Part shown: positions 55,434 to 64,000 of the stretch, in pieces
How the letters are laid out: each line of letters starts with the position of its first letter
How positions within the stretch are numbered: position 1 is the first letter of the stretch
From: Thermobifida halotolerans
Lineage (GTDB): Bacteria; Actinomycetota; Actinomycetes; Streptosporangiales; Streptosporangiaceae
Length of the DNA: 64,000 bases
Direction: 5' to 3'
Assembly (NCBI RefSeq): GCF_003574835.2
Contig: NZ_CP063196.1
Coordinates: forward strand, 4,030,001-4,094,000
Made by a program: the position numbers and the translations under genes
Notes under the pieces: generated by a model
Told to the model about the DNA's origin: nothing
Databases searched by the model: none
Seen by the model: the letters and a program-made list of their open reading frames with translations, nothing else

Positions 55434-56183
55434 GAATCTCTCCTGAGGGAACCGGAAAACAATTGGCCGCACCGGCCGATACTCCCCCTTCATCCCCCAG
55501 GGGTGGGGATCAAACATGGGAGGAGAATCGTCGGCCCTCCAGCACCTGGAACAACATAATTGTCGCCTGTTTTCCGTGCCCGCTCACACCCGCCGAAGGT
55601 GCCTGACGGACGGAAACGTCGTTTGCCGACCGTGGCCGGTGGCCGGAACGGTCCGGGAGTCCCGCCCCGGCCACCGCACTCCGCCGGGCTCAGTGGCCGC
55701 GGTCGGTCCGCTCCTGGGGGCGGGGCGCTCCTCGCCGATGGTGGCCACGAACCTCGTGTGCCCTCGGCTCCACTTTCTGTGGACGGAGCGGTCAGGTGCA
55801 GCGGCGCGTGCCGCGTCTGCCGCCAAGGCGCGGTGTGCCGCCGGAGAATCCGTGACCTCGTAGCACTGGGACGGTGGACGACGGGCCGTCCCTCCGCTCC
55901 GTGCCGAACCGGTCGAAGCCAGCGGTCCGCGAACGTCCCGTACTCCGCACGGACGACGCGGGTCCGCCCGTGTGGACCGCGGTCGGCCGCGCGGCGGAAC
56001 ATCGTGAGATGTTCCTGCCCTTCGGAATCGCTGCTCCGGCTACGTCGACGAATGCCGTTCTCATCAGAACCGCGGCCAGGACTCCACCCGGTCGTCCGGG
56101 GGAAGGACAGCCCCGGGGCGGCCCGCGGGCGGGTGGAGGGACCGCCGGGGCGTCGGTGCGGGCGGGAACGGCCGCCGGGCCGC
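55434..56183. other. 750-bp region without a supportable gene
   Basis: Open frames here follow GC bias on both strands and match nothing recognised. It should contain the lsr2 promoter near 55440-55520. Confidence 0.5.
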
Positions 56184-56285
56184 TCAGCCGCAGGAACTGA
56201 GGATCAGCAACAGCAGAAGCGTCCCGCCGATCGAGACCGCGAGCGAGAGCAGACAGCCGAGTCGGCTGCTGAAGAAAACGAACAT
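56184..56285 (-). CDS. 33-residue membrane microprotein
   Basis: An ATG-started 33-codon frame: a short polar start (MFVFFSSRLG) then CLLSLAVSIGGTLLLLLIL and a Cys-Gly end. The single hydrophobic helix and the FSSRLGCL start resemble small conserved actinobacterial membrane proteins I have seen annotated as hypotheticals. It lies on the same strand 127 bp downstream of the conserved hypothetical at 56413-56961. No SD is obvious beyond GGAAGCC upstream. Confidence 0.6.
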   Translation of the reverse strand: MFVFFSSRLGCLLSLAVSIGGTLLLLLILSSCG

Positions 56286-56412
56286 GGCTTCCCCCGGTTC
56301 CTCGGTATCCGGCCGCTGCCCTGTCAGGAGCACCCCAACCGTCGCCGGGCGTCAGGACTCGCGCGGCGGGACGGCGGCCGGACGGGCGGTCCCGCCGCCG
56401 TCCCCGCCTTCC

Positions 56413-56961
56413 TCAGGAATTGCGTTCGACGACCTTCAGATAGGGCCGAACCAGCAGGGAGGGATCGGGGTCGTCCACCGGAGGGGCGTCCGACCGGTCG
56501 GGCCGCGCGACGGCGTGCGACCCGGATCTGCGGTGGCGTCCCCGGTAGTCGGATTCCGGTCGCCCCGCCGGACGAACGCGCCCGGCCTCCTGGGGGGTGT
56601 CTCCGTGGACCGCGATCCACTGACGCACCGCCGAGGCGAGCTGGCGCTCCACCGCTGCCGTGACCTGCGCGCCGTTGTCCCCTCCCACCTTGCCGGGACG
56701 GTGGTGGGGGGGAACGGGAGGCTGCGAGTCGCGCTTCCGGTCGTACCCGGGACGTTCCGGCGCGGGGGGCCGCCGCAGGGGCTTGGTGTGCTGCCGACGC
56801 GGCGGTCGGGTGTCCGTGCCCGTCCGGAACGGCGGCGGTCGGAATTCGAGAACGACCTGGCGCGTCCGTTCCGCCGCGTTGTCCAACAACTGCCACGCCC
56901 TCGCGAGGAATCTTTCCGGTTCGGGCTTCCGGTGCCGGGGATGATCGGTACTCTCTGCCAT
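56413..56961 (-). CDS. Conserved hypothetical with YRGRHR/LVRPYL motif
   Basis: A 182-residue Arg/Pro-rich protein. The C-terminal third (SAVRQWIAVHGDTP, DYRGRHRR, LLVRPYLKVVERNS) matches the truncated gene at 22875-23346, so this is a real, repeated family. No catalytic motif is visible; low-complexity middle region. ATG at 56961 with GGTGGAGAC upstream. Function unknown. Confidence 0.72.
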   Translation of the reverse strand: MAESTDHPRHRKPEPERFLARAWQLLDNAAERTRQVVLEFRPPPFRTGTDTRPPRRQHTKPLRRPPAPERPGYDRKRDSQPPVPPHHRPGKVGGDNGAQVTAAVERQLASAVRQWIAVHGDTPQEAGRVRPAGRPESDYRGRHRRSGSHAVARPDRSDAPPVDDPDPSLLVRPYLKVVERNS

Positions 56962-57361
56962 GTCTCCACCTGGTTGAGCAGGTCGGGGTCCGCGCCCCGG
57001 AGGTGTTGCCGCACCTGCCGGGGTCCTGTGCCGCTCCAGGCGTATTCGTCTGGTCCTGTCACGGCCGGGGGAGAAGGCTCCGAAGGGGGAGCCGCGGTAA
57101 CGCCTGCCCCGGAAACCGGAAAACGAACTTCGGGTATGTCGCGAATTGGTCTCGGATGGTTCGCTCCTCCCGGCCGCGGCACTCCCGGGTCGGCCCTGAC
57201 CTCTCCCATCACGGACGGCGTCCCTGCGTCGGGTGCTTCGGAAACGGGACGGCCGAGGTCTGCGTGGACAGTCGGATATCCGGCCGCCGACAGCGGGTCA
57301 GCGGCGCGCGGGGCACAAAAGCGCCGAGGTGCCGACCGTCCGGAGAATCCGGAGTCCGGAA

Positions 57362-57627
57362 ACCAGATCGAGGTTTGATGGCCGGATTCCGCGGCGGACA
57401 CGGTTCCGCCGCCACTCCCGGCGAGGTCGAGGCATTCCACCGAACCCTCCAGAAGCGGGCCACCACCGGCTGCCGGTGTCCGGTCGAGGCGCCCCCGGCG
57501 CCGAGCCCAGGCGCCGCCAACCCGTGGCGGCCCGCCCCGGACGGCCGGGGGGGGAATGCCCCACCCCTCCCCGGGGTCTCCGGAAAGAACCCCCGCGCCC
57601 ACCGCAGAAGCGAACACTCACACCTCG
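57362..57627 (-). repeat. Dispersed non-coding repeat, copy B
   Basis: Read on the minus strand it matches copy A at 12203-12597 over GGTGGGCGCGGGGGT, GGCGCCTCGACCGGACA, GTGGAATGCCTCGACCTC and CATCAAACCTCGA, in the same order, but lacks about 120 bp of the centre including one arm of the inverted repeat. It ends about 70 bp before the serine hydrolase start. Confidence 0.7.
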
Positions 57628-57698
57628 AAGAGGTGCCTGTCCTCAGCGGAATGTAACGTGGGCGACCTGCAGTTGGCGTTCACGACGAGGAGCAGCCC

Positions 57699-58889
57699 GT
57701 GGGAACCGGTGGATTCTCCCCTTCCCGACTCGACCGCATGCACGAGGCCATGGCCGCCCATGTCGCACGGGGGGAGCTTCCCGGTCTGGTGACTCTGGTG
57801 CACCGCCGGGGTGAGACGCACGTCGACGCGATCGGCACGATGGCGGTCGGGGGCGGGACTCCGATGCGCCGCGACACGATCTTCCGCATCGCGTCGATGA
57901 CCAAGCCGGTCCTCGCCGTGGCCGCGATGGTCCTGGTGGAGGAGTGCCGTCTGCGGTTGGACGACCCGGTGGACCCCCTCCTGCCCGAACTGGCCCACCG
58001 CAGGGTCCTGCGGCGGGTCGACGGGCCGCTGGAGGACACCGTTCCCGCGAGGCGGCCGATCACCCTGCGCGACCTGCTGACCTTCCGGTGCGGTTTCGGG
58101 CTGGTGCTCGACCCGCAGGACTGCCCGATCCAGCGGGCGGTGCACGAGGCCGGGATCGCGGCCGGACCGGACCCCTTCCCGCACTCCCCCGACGAGTTCA
58201 TGCGGCGGCTGGGAGAGTTGCCGCTCGTCTGCCAGCCCGGCGAGCGGTGGCTGTACCACACCGGTTTCGACGTTCTGGGGGTGCTGGTCGAGCGTGCCGT
58301 CGACCGGCCTCTGGAGTCCTTCCTGCGGGAGCGGATCTTCGAGCCACTGGGCATGCGCGACACCGGTTTCCACCTGCCGTCGGAGAAGTCCGACCGGCTG
58401 CCGCCCCTGTACCTGACCGATCCGCGCACCGGCGCGCCCGTGGTCGCGCGGAGTCCCCACGACTGGAGCCGCCCGCCCGCCTTCGCGTCGGGTGGCGCCG
58501 GACTCCTCTCCACCGCCGGCGACTACCTGGCGTTCCTGCGGATGCTGCTGAACGGGGGCCGCCACGGCGGCGAGCGTGTGCTGTCCCGCCGTTCGGTGGA
58601 GTTGATGACCACCAACCACCTCACCCCGGAGCAGCGGGCGGGCGCGGGAGAGATCCTGGACGACAACGCCGGGTGGGGGTTCGGGGTCACCGTCACCCTC
58701 ACCCGCGACCGACTGGAGGCGACTCCGGGGCGGTTCGGCTGGGAGGGCGGTCGGGGCACGGCCGCCTACGCCGACCCCGCGGAGGACATGGTGGGCGTCC
58801 TGCTGACCCAACTGGGCATGGACTCTCCCCACTCCCCGAAGGTCTTCTCCGACTTCTGGACCTCGGCCTACCAGGCGATCGACGACTGA
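57699..58889 (+). CDS. Serine hydrolase (beta-lactamase/class C family)
   Basis: A 396-residue penicillin-binding-fold hydrolase. The SxxK nucleophile motif is SMTK (about residue 67), the Tyr motif is YHTGF (about 187), and a GWEGGRGTAAY block takes the place of the HTG/KTG triad. No signal peptide is visible, so it is probably cytosolic, an EstB-type esterase or peptidase rather than a true beta-lactamase. GTG at 57699 with AGGAG upstream. Confidence 0.88.
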   Translation: MGTGGFSPSRLDRMHEAMAAHVARGELPGLVTLVHRRGETHVDAIGTMAVGGGTPMRRDTIFRIASMTKPVLAVAAMVLVEECRLRLDDPVDPLLPELAHRRVLRRVDGPLEDTVPARRPITLRDLLTFRCGFGLVLDPQDCPIQRAVHEAGIAAGPDPFPHSPDEFMRRLGELPLVCQPGERWLYHTGFDVLGVLVERAVDRPLESFLRERIFEPLGMRDTGFHLPSEKSDRLPPLYLTDPRTGAPVVARSPHDWSRPPAFASGGAGLLSTAGDYLAFLRMLLNGGRHGGERVLSRRSVELMTTNHLTPEQRAGAGEILDDNAGWGFGVTVTLTRDRLEATPGRFGWEGGRGTAAYADPAEDMVGVLLTQLGMDSPHSPKVFSDFWTSAYQAIDD

Positions 58890-58907
58890 GCGGCCGACAG
58901 GCCCGGC

Positions 58908-59378
58908 TCAGGCGTCCGCCCGCTTCCTGCGGCGGACGTAGACCTGTCGGCGCACCCTCGCCACCAACCGACCGTCGGCGTCGACGATGGTCGTGTCGTA
59001 CCACTTCAGGAACTTGTCGCCGTTCTTCGTCGCGGCGCGGATCTGCTCGGCCTCCTCGGGCGGCAGTGTCATCGTGGAGGTGAGTGTGCCGCGCCCGGGA
59101 GACACGAACTCAATCTCGGCGGCCTTGTCCCAGACGATGTAACCGCGTCCCAACTGGTGGAGTGCCAGGAGCGCGAAGAACGGATCGGTCATCGCCGACA
59201 GCGAGCCGCCGAACGCGGTTCCGAAGGCGTTGCGGTTGAGCACCCCCAGTTTCAGACGGACCGTGGCGCTGCTCCAGTCGTCGGCGATGTGGACCACCCT
59301 GATGCCCGCGCACCGAAAGGTGGGCCACAGGTTCATCAGCCGCCGCAGGCGTGCCGGAGTCGCGGTCATCAGAGCCAT
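58908..59378 (-). CDS. DUF4442 / hotdog-fold thioesterase-like protein
   Basis: A 156-residue protein (MNLWPTFRCAGIRVVHIADD, GGSLSAMTDPFFALLALHQL) of the DUF4442 hotdog family, related to PaaI/YiiD thioesterases. Convergent with the serine hydrolase, 19 bases apart. Substrate unknown. Confidence 0.85.
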   Translation of the reverse strand: MALMTATPARLRRLMNLWPTFRCAGIRVVHIADDWSSATVRLKLGVLNRNAFGTAFGGSLSAMTDPFFALLALHQLGRGYIVWDKAAEIEFVSPGRGTLTSTMTLPPEEAEQIRAATKNGDKFLKWYDTTIVDADGRLVARVRRQVYVRRRKRADA

Positions 59379-60132
59379 CGCGACTGTGTCCTCTCTGGGG
59401 CGTCCGCTCTCCGTCTGGCGGGTCGGCGGTTGCCCGTCCGGGAACCGAGCAGTTCTCCCGGAATCCTATTCGGGCTTCGGAGGAGCGGGGGAAACGGATT
59501 CCGGCCTCGGGTGCGGTTCCCGGCAGGGCGGATCGCGGTGCGGGGCGTCCCCCGGACCGCGACCGGTGGCGCCGCCGGAGACTCCGTGGGCCTCGCCCGA
59601 AGTTCTGGGGCCGTCTCGGTGCCGCGCCGCGGTGCCAGGAGGCTTTTTCGGCTGTTACAGCCATGCGGAAAACACCAAAGAGGCGAACCGTAACAGGTTC
59701 CGCCTTCCCGCTTCTTGCCCTGGGACATCATCCGCCGGTCCGCCCTCCGCCCACAGTTCGCGAACGACACGGAACGCTCCGGAACACGGCCGGACCGGCT
59801 GGAGCACGGTCGGACGCCGATGCGCACAAACGTCGGCGCTCTCCCGTTGGACCGGGAGGTCCCCCTGTCCTCCGGCGGACGTCCGGAGCGGACACAGCGG
59901 GCTCATTCCCCGTGCTGGGGATTGCACCGTACGACCGTTCCGGTAACTTCTCTTCCACGGTTCATGGATTTGTGAAGGGATTCACCGTTTTTTTCTCCCA
60001 CGGCGACGGCCCGTCCTTTCCGGGCCGTGTCCTGGCAGGCGGCCCGTTCACGTTCGCTTTTCGAGGGAGTGGTGGCTCCGTGATCGTTTGCCCCAGTACC
60101 AGCGAGTCCGCCGGAGTCCGGGAGGTGCGGGC
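59379..60132. other. 750-bp region without a supportable gene
   Basis: No convincing coding frame. AT-richer segments near 59935-60000 may hold the promoter of the gene at 60133. Confidence 0.45.
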
Positions 60133-60702
60133 ATGACCTCTGACATTCTCAACCCCAGCGGTCCGAACTCCTCGATGCGCAGGCCCGCGCCACCGACCGT
60201 CTACCGGATCGCTCCCGACGCCCACCCGCGGCGGGTGCGCCGCGGCCCCGACGGGGTGCTCTACGGCGAGGTGCCGCTGGTCCCCGACACGGACGGCGAG
60301 ACCGGCCGTCACGACCGGGACGGCCGGCAGCAGGGGAAGCCGGACCGGCCCCCGAGACTCAGGGCCGTGCCCGACCTGGACGGCCACGACAACCGGCCCG
60401 ACCCCATGGCCGCCACCACTCCAGCGGAGTTCGTGGCGGCCATGCGTCTCTTCCGCCGCTGGGCGGGCAGTCCCTCCTACCGCCAGATGCAGCAGAACTG
60501 CGGTGGTCGGTGCTCGGCGACCTCGTTCCACACCGCGCTGAGTCAGAAGCGGCTGCCCAAGCTCCCCCTCGTCGAGGCGTTCATCACCGCGTGCGGTGGA
60601 GACGACGCGGAGTACCGCCGCTGGGCCACCGCCTGGCGCAGACTGGAACTGGGAGTCGGGGAGGAACCCGACCGGACCCCGCCGCGGCGTCCCGCCTCCT
60701 GA
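60133..60702 (+). CDS. Hypothetical with C-terminal helix-turn-helix-like domain
   Basis: A 189-residue protein. The N-terminal ~95 residues are Pro/Arg-rich and low in complexity. The C-terminal ~90 (TPAEFVAAMRLFRRWAGSPS, LPKLPLVEAFITACGG, YRRWATAWRRLE) matches the helical DNA-binding-like segment common at the start of actinomycete regulatory proteins. ATG at 60133 with GGAGG upstream. Its role is unknown. Confidence 0.7.
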   Translation: MTSDILNPSGPNSSMRRPAPPTVYRIAPDAHPRRVRRGPDGVLYGEVPLVPDTDGETGRHDRDGRQQGKPDRPPRLRAVPDLDGHDNRPDPMAATTPAEFVAAMRLFRRWAGSPSYRQMQQNCGGRCSATSFHTALSQKRLPKLPLVEAFITACGGDDAEYRRWATAWRRLELGVGEEPDRTPPRRPAS

Positions 60703-60766
60703 CCGGGGCGGCGCGCCCGGCCCGCCGGGGCCTGGGCCCAGTACACCACCAGGAAGAGGACACGAC

Positions 60767-61408
60767 ATGACACAGCCACACGAGACGTTCCTGCCCCGGG
60801 TGAGGGCGTCCCAGGACGCGCTCGTCACCGATCTCTCCCGGTTCCGCGCCGACGACGCGTGGGCACGGAAGGACTCCCTGCTGCCGGGGTGGAGCCGCGG
60901 CCACGTCCTGACCCATCTGGCCCGGCAGGCCGACGCCGTGTCGACCATGCTGGAGCGGGCGCTGGCCGGTGAACTGGTCGCCCAGTACCCGGGCGGCGAG
61001 GAGCAGCGCTCCGGCGACATCGAGCGGGGCGCGCACCGCCCGGTGGAGGTGCTGCTCGACGACGTGGCCACGGCGTCGCGGCGACTGGTCACCGCGGCCG
61101 AGGCGTTTCCCGCCGACCGCTGGGACGACGACCTGCTGTTCCGTTCCGGTCCGAGGCCCGCGTACCAGGCGCTGGTGGCCCGGTGGCGCGAGGTCGAGAT
61201 CCACCGGGTGGATCTGGGCTACGGCTACCGTCCCGAGGACTGGCCCGAGGAGTTCGTGGCCTTCGTGCTCCCCCTGGAACTGGACCGCCTGCCCCAGCGC
61301 GCCCCGGGCGTCGCCGTGCCCGAGGGGCACGGCGACGCCGCGGTGCTCGCCTGGCTGCTGGGCCGCTCCGACGACCCGGCCCTGCCGGAGCTGCCGCCGT
61401 GGCTGTGA
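60767..61408 (+). CDS. Maleylpyruvate isomerase-family mycothiol-dependent enzyme
   Basis: A 213-residue DinB/MDMPI-fold protein: LLPGWSRGHVLTHLARQADA (metal His, about 41-60), RWREVEIHRVDLGYGYRPED (metal-binding EIHRVDL) and a C-terminal MDMPI domain. Mycothiol is the actinobacterial thiol, and homologues transfer it to maleylpyruvate or xenobiotics. ATG at 60767 with AGGAAGAGGA upstream. Confidence 0.9.
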   Translation: MTQPHETFLPRVRASQDALVTDLSRFRADDAWARKDSLLPGWSRGHVLTHLARQADAVSTMLERALAGELVAQYPGGEEQRSGDIERGAHRPVEVLLDDVATASRRLVTAAEAFPADRWDDDLLFRSGPRPAYQALVARWREVEIHRVDLGYGYRPEDWPEEFVAFVLPLELDRLPQRAPGVAVPEGHGDAAVLAWLLGRSDDPALPELPPWL

Positions 61409-61427
61409 CCCCGGGGCCCTCCCGGGC

Positions 61428-62843
61428 TCAGGTGCTCCTCGCGACGAACAGGTCGACGACGAGGAAGCCCGCCAGGGAGACCGCCCAGACCGGCATCAGC
61501 CACCCCAGGCCGACGGCCGCCGCGACGACGGCGATCTTCGCCCACAGCGGCAGGCGGCGCCAGGTTCCCCTGGGGAACGGCCGCCCCATGGCGAACCCCT
61601 CGCGCGCGGTGGGGCGGCGCTGCCACCACATGCGGTACCCCCACGCCACCAGGGTCAGGAGCGCCAGCACCAGAACGGTCAGCGCCAACTGGTTGGGCAG
61701 CCCGAACAGCAGCCCCATGTGCGCGGCGATCCCCCAGGTGGTGAGCTTGGCCATGAGGGGGTAGTCGGCGAAGCGCAGGGTCTCGACCACCTCGCCCGTC
61801 ATGGGGTCGACCAGGGCCGAGTCCTGCTGGACCGGCCACTCCCGGCCGGTCTCGGCGACCTTGTAGGCCTGGGTCTCCGAGACCGGGTAGGTCACCTCGA
61901 CCGGTCCGTCGATCCCCGCCTCGCGCGCCTCGCCCACCACCTGGTCCACGCCCACGGCGAGGTGGTGGTGTTCGTGTCCGCCCGCGGCGGCCTCCCCGCT
62001 CTCGCCGTGGTGCCCCTCCTCGAAGATCTCCGCGCTCAACGAGGGGGTCTGCCAGCCCATCGCCCGGCGGATGTCGCCGATGTGCTGTCCGGCGTAGGCG
62101 GACCAGGTCAGCCCGGTGGCCGAGAACGCGAGCACCCCCAGCAGCACCCACACGCCAACGGACCCGTGCCAGGACATCGTCCGGCGCCGCCCGGCGGCGC
62201 CCTTCTCGGGGAGCAGGACGCGGCGCACCCGGGCTCCGGCGCGGCCGCGCCCCACCCACAGGACGACCCCGCCCAGCGCCACCACCCACAGCCAACTGGC
62301 GGCCAGTTCGCTGTAGAGGCGCCCGACGTCGCCCAGGTGCAGGTGGCGGTGGAGCATACTGATCCAGGTGCGCACCGGAAGCGCGCCGCTGGAGCCGTAG
62401 ACCTCCAGTGTGCCGAGCACCTCGCCGGTGTAGGGGTCGACGAAGACGCCGGAGCGTACGCTTTCGGGCAGGCCGTCGACATCGAACAGGACCCGGGTGC
62501 TGTCCTCGGGACCGCCGATGCGGACCGCGCTGAGCGTCCCCTCGGGATGGGCGGCCACGGCGGCGTCGACCCGCATGCTCACCGGGATCGGCTGCCCCCG
62601 GTCCACGACGCGCAACTGGTCGGCGTACATCCACTGCTCCAGTTGCGGGGTGTAGGCGTAGAGGAGCCCGGTCACCGCCGCGACCACGACGAACGGTGCG
62701 ACCAGGATTCCGGCGTAGAAGTGCAGGCGCAGGACCAGTGCCCGCAGCGGGACCCACGTCGACGTGTGGGGCGCGTTCCCGGCGTCCTCGGAGGTCGCGG
62801 TCGGTTTCGGGGAAGGACGCGGGGTGTGTTCCTGTGTGGACAT
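61428..62843 (-). CDS. PepSY-associated transmembrane protein
   Basis: A 471-residue protein with four main membrane helices (about 33-57, 165-185, 215-235, 380-400) and PepSY-type external domains (GVFVDPYTGEVLGTLEVYG; DSALVDPMTGEVVETLRFAD). A His-rich loop (GGHEHHHLAVG) sits near residue 290. Such proteins are often linked to metal or siderophore reduction. ATG at 62843 with GGAGAGGT just upstream. Confidence 0.88.
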   Translation of the reverse strand: MSTQEHTPRPSPKPTATSEDAGNAPHTSTWVPLRALVLRLHFYAGILVAPFVVVAAVTGLLYAYTPQLEQWMYADQLRVVDRGQPIPVSMRVDAAVAAHPEGTLSAVRIGGPEDSTRVLFDVDGLPESVRSGVFVDPYTGEVLGTLEVYGSSGALPVRTWISMLHRHLHLGDVGRLYSELAASWLWVVALGGVVLWVGRGRAGARVRRVLLPEKGAAGRRRTMSWHGSVGVWVLLGVLAFSATGLTWSAYAGQHIGDIRRAMGWQTPSLSAEIFEEGHHGESGEAAAGGHEHHHLAVGVDQVVGEAREAGIDGPVEVTYPVSETQAYKVAETGREWPVQQDSALVDPMTGEVVETLRFADYPLMAKLTTWGIAAHMGLLFGLPNQLALTVLVLALLTLVAWGYRMWWQRRPTAREGFAMGRPFPRGTWRRLPLWAKIAVVAAAVGLGWLMPVWAVSLAGFLVVDLFVARST

Positions 62844-62943
62844 ACCTCTCCTCTGTGTGTGCCCCCACGGTGGACAGAACCGAATGACCCCACACGTCCT
62901 CCCAAACGCCGGCCATTCACTCTGGATTGCCATACAACTACAC

Positions 62944-62963
62944 AAAGTAAGATAAGATACTTT
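62944..62963. promoter_or_regulatory. Inverted repeat upstream of the PepSY gene
   Basis: AAAGTA-N8-TACTTT in an unusually AT-rich patch about 100 bp upstream of the PepSY start and 108 bp before the divergent PNPOx-family gene. Candidate operator for a metal-responsive regulator. Confidence 0.4.
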
Positions 62964-63070
62964 CTGTTGCCCACTGGTCACCCTCCGGGCACAGAGCCGT
63001 GGTGGATCTCCTCCCACCGCGTGTCCACCGCGCAAAGAACCCGCGCCGACGGCGGGAGGCGTGAGAATCG

Positions 63071-63748
63071 GTGACCATGAGCGACCACACCGAACACGTC
63101 CCGCTACGCGACCGACTGCGCGCGATCCGGATGTTCGACACCGACCTGCCCGGCTTCGACCCGGCGGAGGCCCCCGACAGCCCGGTGGCGCTGTTCACGG
63201 AGTGGCTGGACCTGGCCCTGCGGTCAGGGGTCCCCGAACCGCACGTGGTGAACCTGGCCACCGCCGACGTGGCGGGCCGTCCGTCCTCGCGGTTCCTGAT
63301 CCTCAAGGACGTCGACGAGGCGGGCTGGCGCTTCGCCTCCAGTTCCGCCAGCCCCAAGGGCCGCGACCTGGCCGCCAACCCCAATGCGGCGATCGCCTGC
63401 TACTGGGCGAAGCAGGGACGCCAGATCCGGGCGCGCGGGCCGGTGGTTCCCGAACCGCCGGAGCGCAGCGCCGCGGACTTCCTGGCCCGCTCCCCGGACG
63501 CGCGCGCCGAGGCCCTCGCGGGCGGGCAGAGCGAGCCGCTGGACTCCGAGAAGCGTGCCGTGGCCGTGGCCGAGGCGCGGGCCAGGATCGCCGCCGATCC
63601 CGGCACCGTGGCGCCCGACTGGACGCTCTACACGCTGCAACCCGAAAGCGTCGAGTTCTGGCAGGCCGCCCGGAACCGCGAGCACGTCCGTCTGCGCTAC
63701 ACCCGTGAGGGGTCCGGCCGCTGGACGCGCACCCTGCTGCGCCCCTGA
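63071..63748 (+). CDS. Pyridoxamine 5'-phosphate oxidase-family protein (PdxH/PhzG-like)
   Basis: A 225-residue FMN-dependent split-barrel protein resembling PdxH and PhzG: VVNLATADVAGRPSSRFLIL (about 57-76), FASSSASPKGRDLAANPNAA and a C-terminal PESVEFWQ and RYTREG segment. PdxH oxidises pyridoxine/pyridoxamine phosphate; PhzG-like forms act in phenazine synthesis, but no phz genes are near. GTG at 63071, with ATG at 63077 equally possible. Confidence 0.85.
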   Translation: MTMSDHTEHVPLRDRLRAIRMFDTDLPGFDPAEAPDSPVALFTEWLDLALRSGVPEPHVVNLATADVAGRPSSRFLILKDVDEAGWRFASSSASPKGRDLAANPNAAIACYWAKQGRQIRARGPVVPEPPERSAADFLARSPDARAEALAGGQSEPLDSEKRAVAVAEARARIAADPGTVAPDWTLYTLQPESVEFWQAARNREHVRLRYTREGSGRWTRTLLRP

Positions 63749-63783
63749 CCGGGCCACCGGGGCGCCGGCAAAGGTCCCGGGGC

Positions 63784-64000
63784 TCAGCCGCCCAGGGTCA
63801 GCAGCAGGCCCGCCACCCCCGACACGAGCGCGCCGCCGCCCAGCAGCAGGGCGCGGGCGACGGGCTGCCCGGACACGGGCGGCGGCGCCTCCTCGCCGTG
63901 CTCGATGCTGAGGCGGCCGTCGTGGGGGGCGACCACCACAGGACGGCCGCCCCGCAACTCCACCCGGCCGCGCACGACGATGGGGTCACCGGCCCGGATG
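63784..64000 (-). CDS. Partial protein with C-terminal membrane helix
   Basis: The last 71 codons of a gene that continues beyond the window. RAGDPIVVRGRVELRGGRPV precedes a terminal hydrophobic helix (ARALLLGGGALVSGVAGLLL). The beta-rich part may be a GIDE/OB-like domain; too little is visible for identification. Confidence 0.7.
   Translation of the reverse strand, partial: IRAGDPIVVRGRVELRGGRPVVVAPHDGRLSIEHGEEAPPPVSGQPVARALLLGGGALVSGVAGLLLTLGG

Noticed and set aside
54543-55559. A 338-codon frame overlapping the Lsr2 region
   Set aside because: Runs antisense through lsr2 and a terminator, with no family match; only the short LysR-like segment within a different frame is retained as a weak fragment.
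57699-58889. A true secreted beta-lactamase
   Set aside because: SxxK is present but there is no signal peptide or Cys lipobox, and the third motif is not KTG; an esterase-type serine hydrolase fits better.

Overview
The window is high-GC actinomycete chromosome. Lsr2 (55101-55433), a mycothiol-dependent-enzyme homologue (60767-61408), GTG/TTG starts, many 1-4 nt gene overlaps and the MSMEG_0565-0572 gene families all fit an actinobacterium. My inference is a Nocardiopsaceae-like organism (Nocardiopsis, Thermobifida or Streptomonospora type), but the sequence alone does not prove the genus.

Layout. (1) 1-8.5 kb is an acetate module: acetyl-CoA synthetase, then a divergent run of LytS-like kinase, LytTR regulator, small membrane protein and sodium:solute symporter, then a DUF485 protein and a second (ActP-type) symporter. 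(2) 8.5-20.4 kb is an arsenic-resistance island: an ArsR-GNAT (ArsN-like) fusion, two FAD monooxygenases, two tandem MFS paralogues, a flavoprotein/winged-helix chimera, an ArsR, an ArsR-ArsC fusion, ACR3, two more ArsC proteins and a third-type ArsR. Several inverted-repeat operators are visible. An erm-type rRNA methyltransferase and an RDD protein follow. (3) 22.7-31.0 kb is an integrated island bounded by tRNA-Lys(UUU) and a 137-bp direct repeat of the tRNA 3' end. It holds a damaged IS3 element, a truncated RHS-Hint polymorphic toxin with its candidate immunity gene, a PH-domain protein, IS5 and IS3 debris, a truncated sigma-like gene and an orphan three-repeat CRISPR array. It carries no integrase. 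(4) 31.0-38.4 kb is a mosaic of IS701 and IS630 elements, broken genes, a MarR/membrane-protein pair and a 5'-truncated tyrosine recombinase.

(5) 38.4-47.3 kb is a complete minus-strand Nit1C (MSMEG_0565-0572/Sll0783-0787) cluster, a family linked to cyanide assimilation and nitrogen starvation. Unusually it has two tandem nitrilases. The upstream one keeps the Glu-Lys-Cys triad; the downstream one has Asp at both the Glu and Cys positions. (6) 47.3-54.6 kb holds decayed MBL and TetR genes, then DUF1330, UvrA-like, PPOX, VOC, AraC, DUF421 and a channel-like protein. (7) 54.6-64 kb holds Lsr2, a 33-residue membrane microprotein beside a conserved hypothetical, a serine hydrolase, a DUF4442 protein, a HTH-like protein, the mycothiol-dependent enzyme homologue, a PepSY membrane protein, a PNPOx-family protein and a partial gene at the edge.

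Two near-identical stretches of a non-coding repeat (12203-12597 and, inverted, 57362-57627) lie 45 kb apart. The strongest novelty candidates are the Asp-Lys-Asp pseudo-nitrilase, the flavoprotein-winged-helix chimera in the arsenic island, the ArsR-ArsN fusion, and the tRNA-Lys island with its toxin debris and orphan CRISPR.
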